From assembly GCA_945918315.1 (NCBI GenBank), contig CAMEIK010000099.1:1-5351 (forward strand): a stretch of 5,351 nucleotides of DNA, written 5' to 3'. This DNA is from an uncultured Clostridia bacterium. Its GTDB lineage: Bacteria; Bacillota; Clostridia; Oscillospirales; Oscillospiraceae. Positions 5,347 to 5,351 of the stretch are shown one piece after another. Each line of letters opens with the position of its first letter. Position 1 is the first letter of the stretch. A program made the position numbers and the translations under genes. The notes beneath the pieces are model-generated. The model made no database searches, was not told the DNA's origin, and worked only from the letters and a program-made list of their open reading frames with translations.

Positions 5347-5351
5347 GAGCC

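Overview
The window comes from a GC-rich Gram-positive bacterium, most likely a clostridial relative (class Clostridia, perhaps the Oscillospiraceae). The reasons are AGGAGG-type ribosome binding sites, good sigma-A-like promoters in AT-rich gaps, GC-rich coding DNA and Firmicutes-type enzyme forms. The taxonomic call is an inference from style and protein flavour; no marker gene is present.

Layout. (1) 1-1946, minus strand: methionyl-tRNA synthetase (metG), missing only its last few codons at the window edge. (2) 1947-2182: gap with a near-consensus metG promoter, a terminator-like hairpin squeezed between that promoter and the metG ribosome binding site, and a strong hairpin just after the next gene. 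(3) 2183-3139, minus strand: ROK-family glucokinase (glk). (4) 3140-3328: divergent intergenic region with a promoter on each strand, a run of nine G and A-rich DNA. (5) 3329-4636, plus strand: glucose-6-phosphate isomerase (pgi). (6) 4637-4745: short gap with a 12-bp palindrome, a good promoter and a leader stem-loop. (7) 4746-5156, plus strand: a 136-residue P-loop protein of unknown function. (8) 5157-5351: a classic intrinsic terminator, then a promoter-like pair leading directly into a perfect 18-bp inverted repeat that ends in a T run, then a small GNRA-capped hairpin.

How the genes relate. Glucokinase makes glucose 6-phosphate and the isomerase converts it to fructose 6-phosphate, so the divergent pair encodes the first two steps of glucose entry into glycolysis from one shared control region. 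metG and the P-loop gene each appear to have their own promoter and have no evident metabolic link to that pair. The three enzyme genes are ordinary housekeeping genes. The parts worth a second look are the non-coding elements and the small P-loop protein. I see no mobile element, CRISPR array, tRNA or rRNA.
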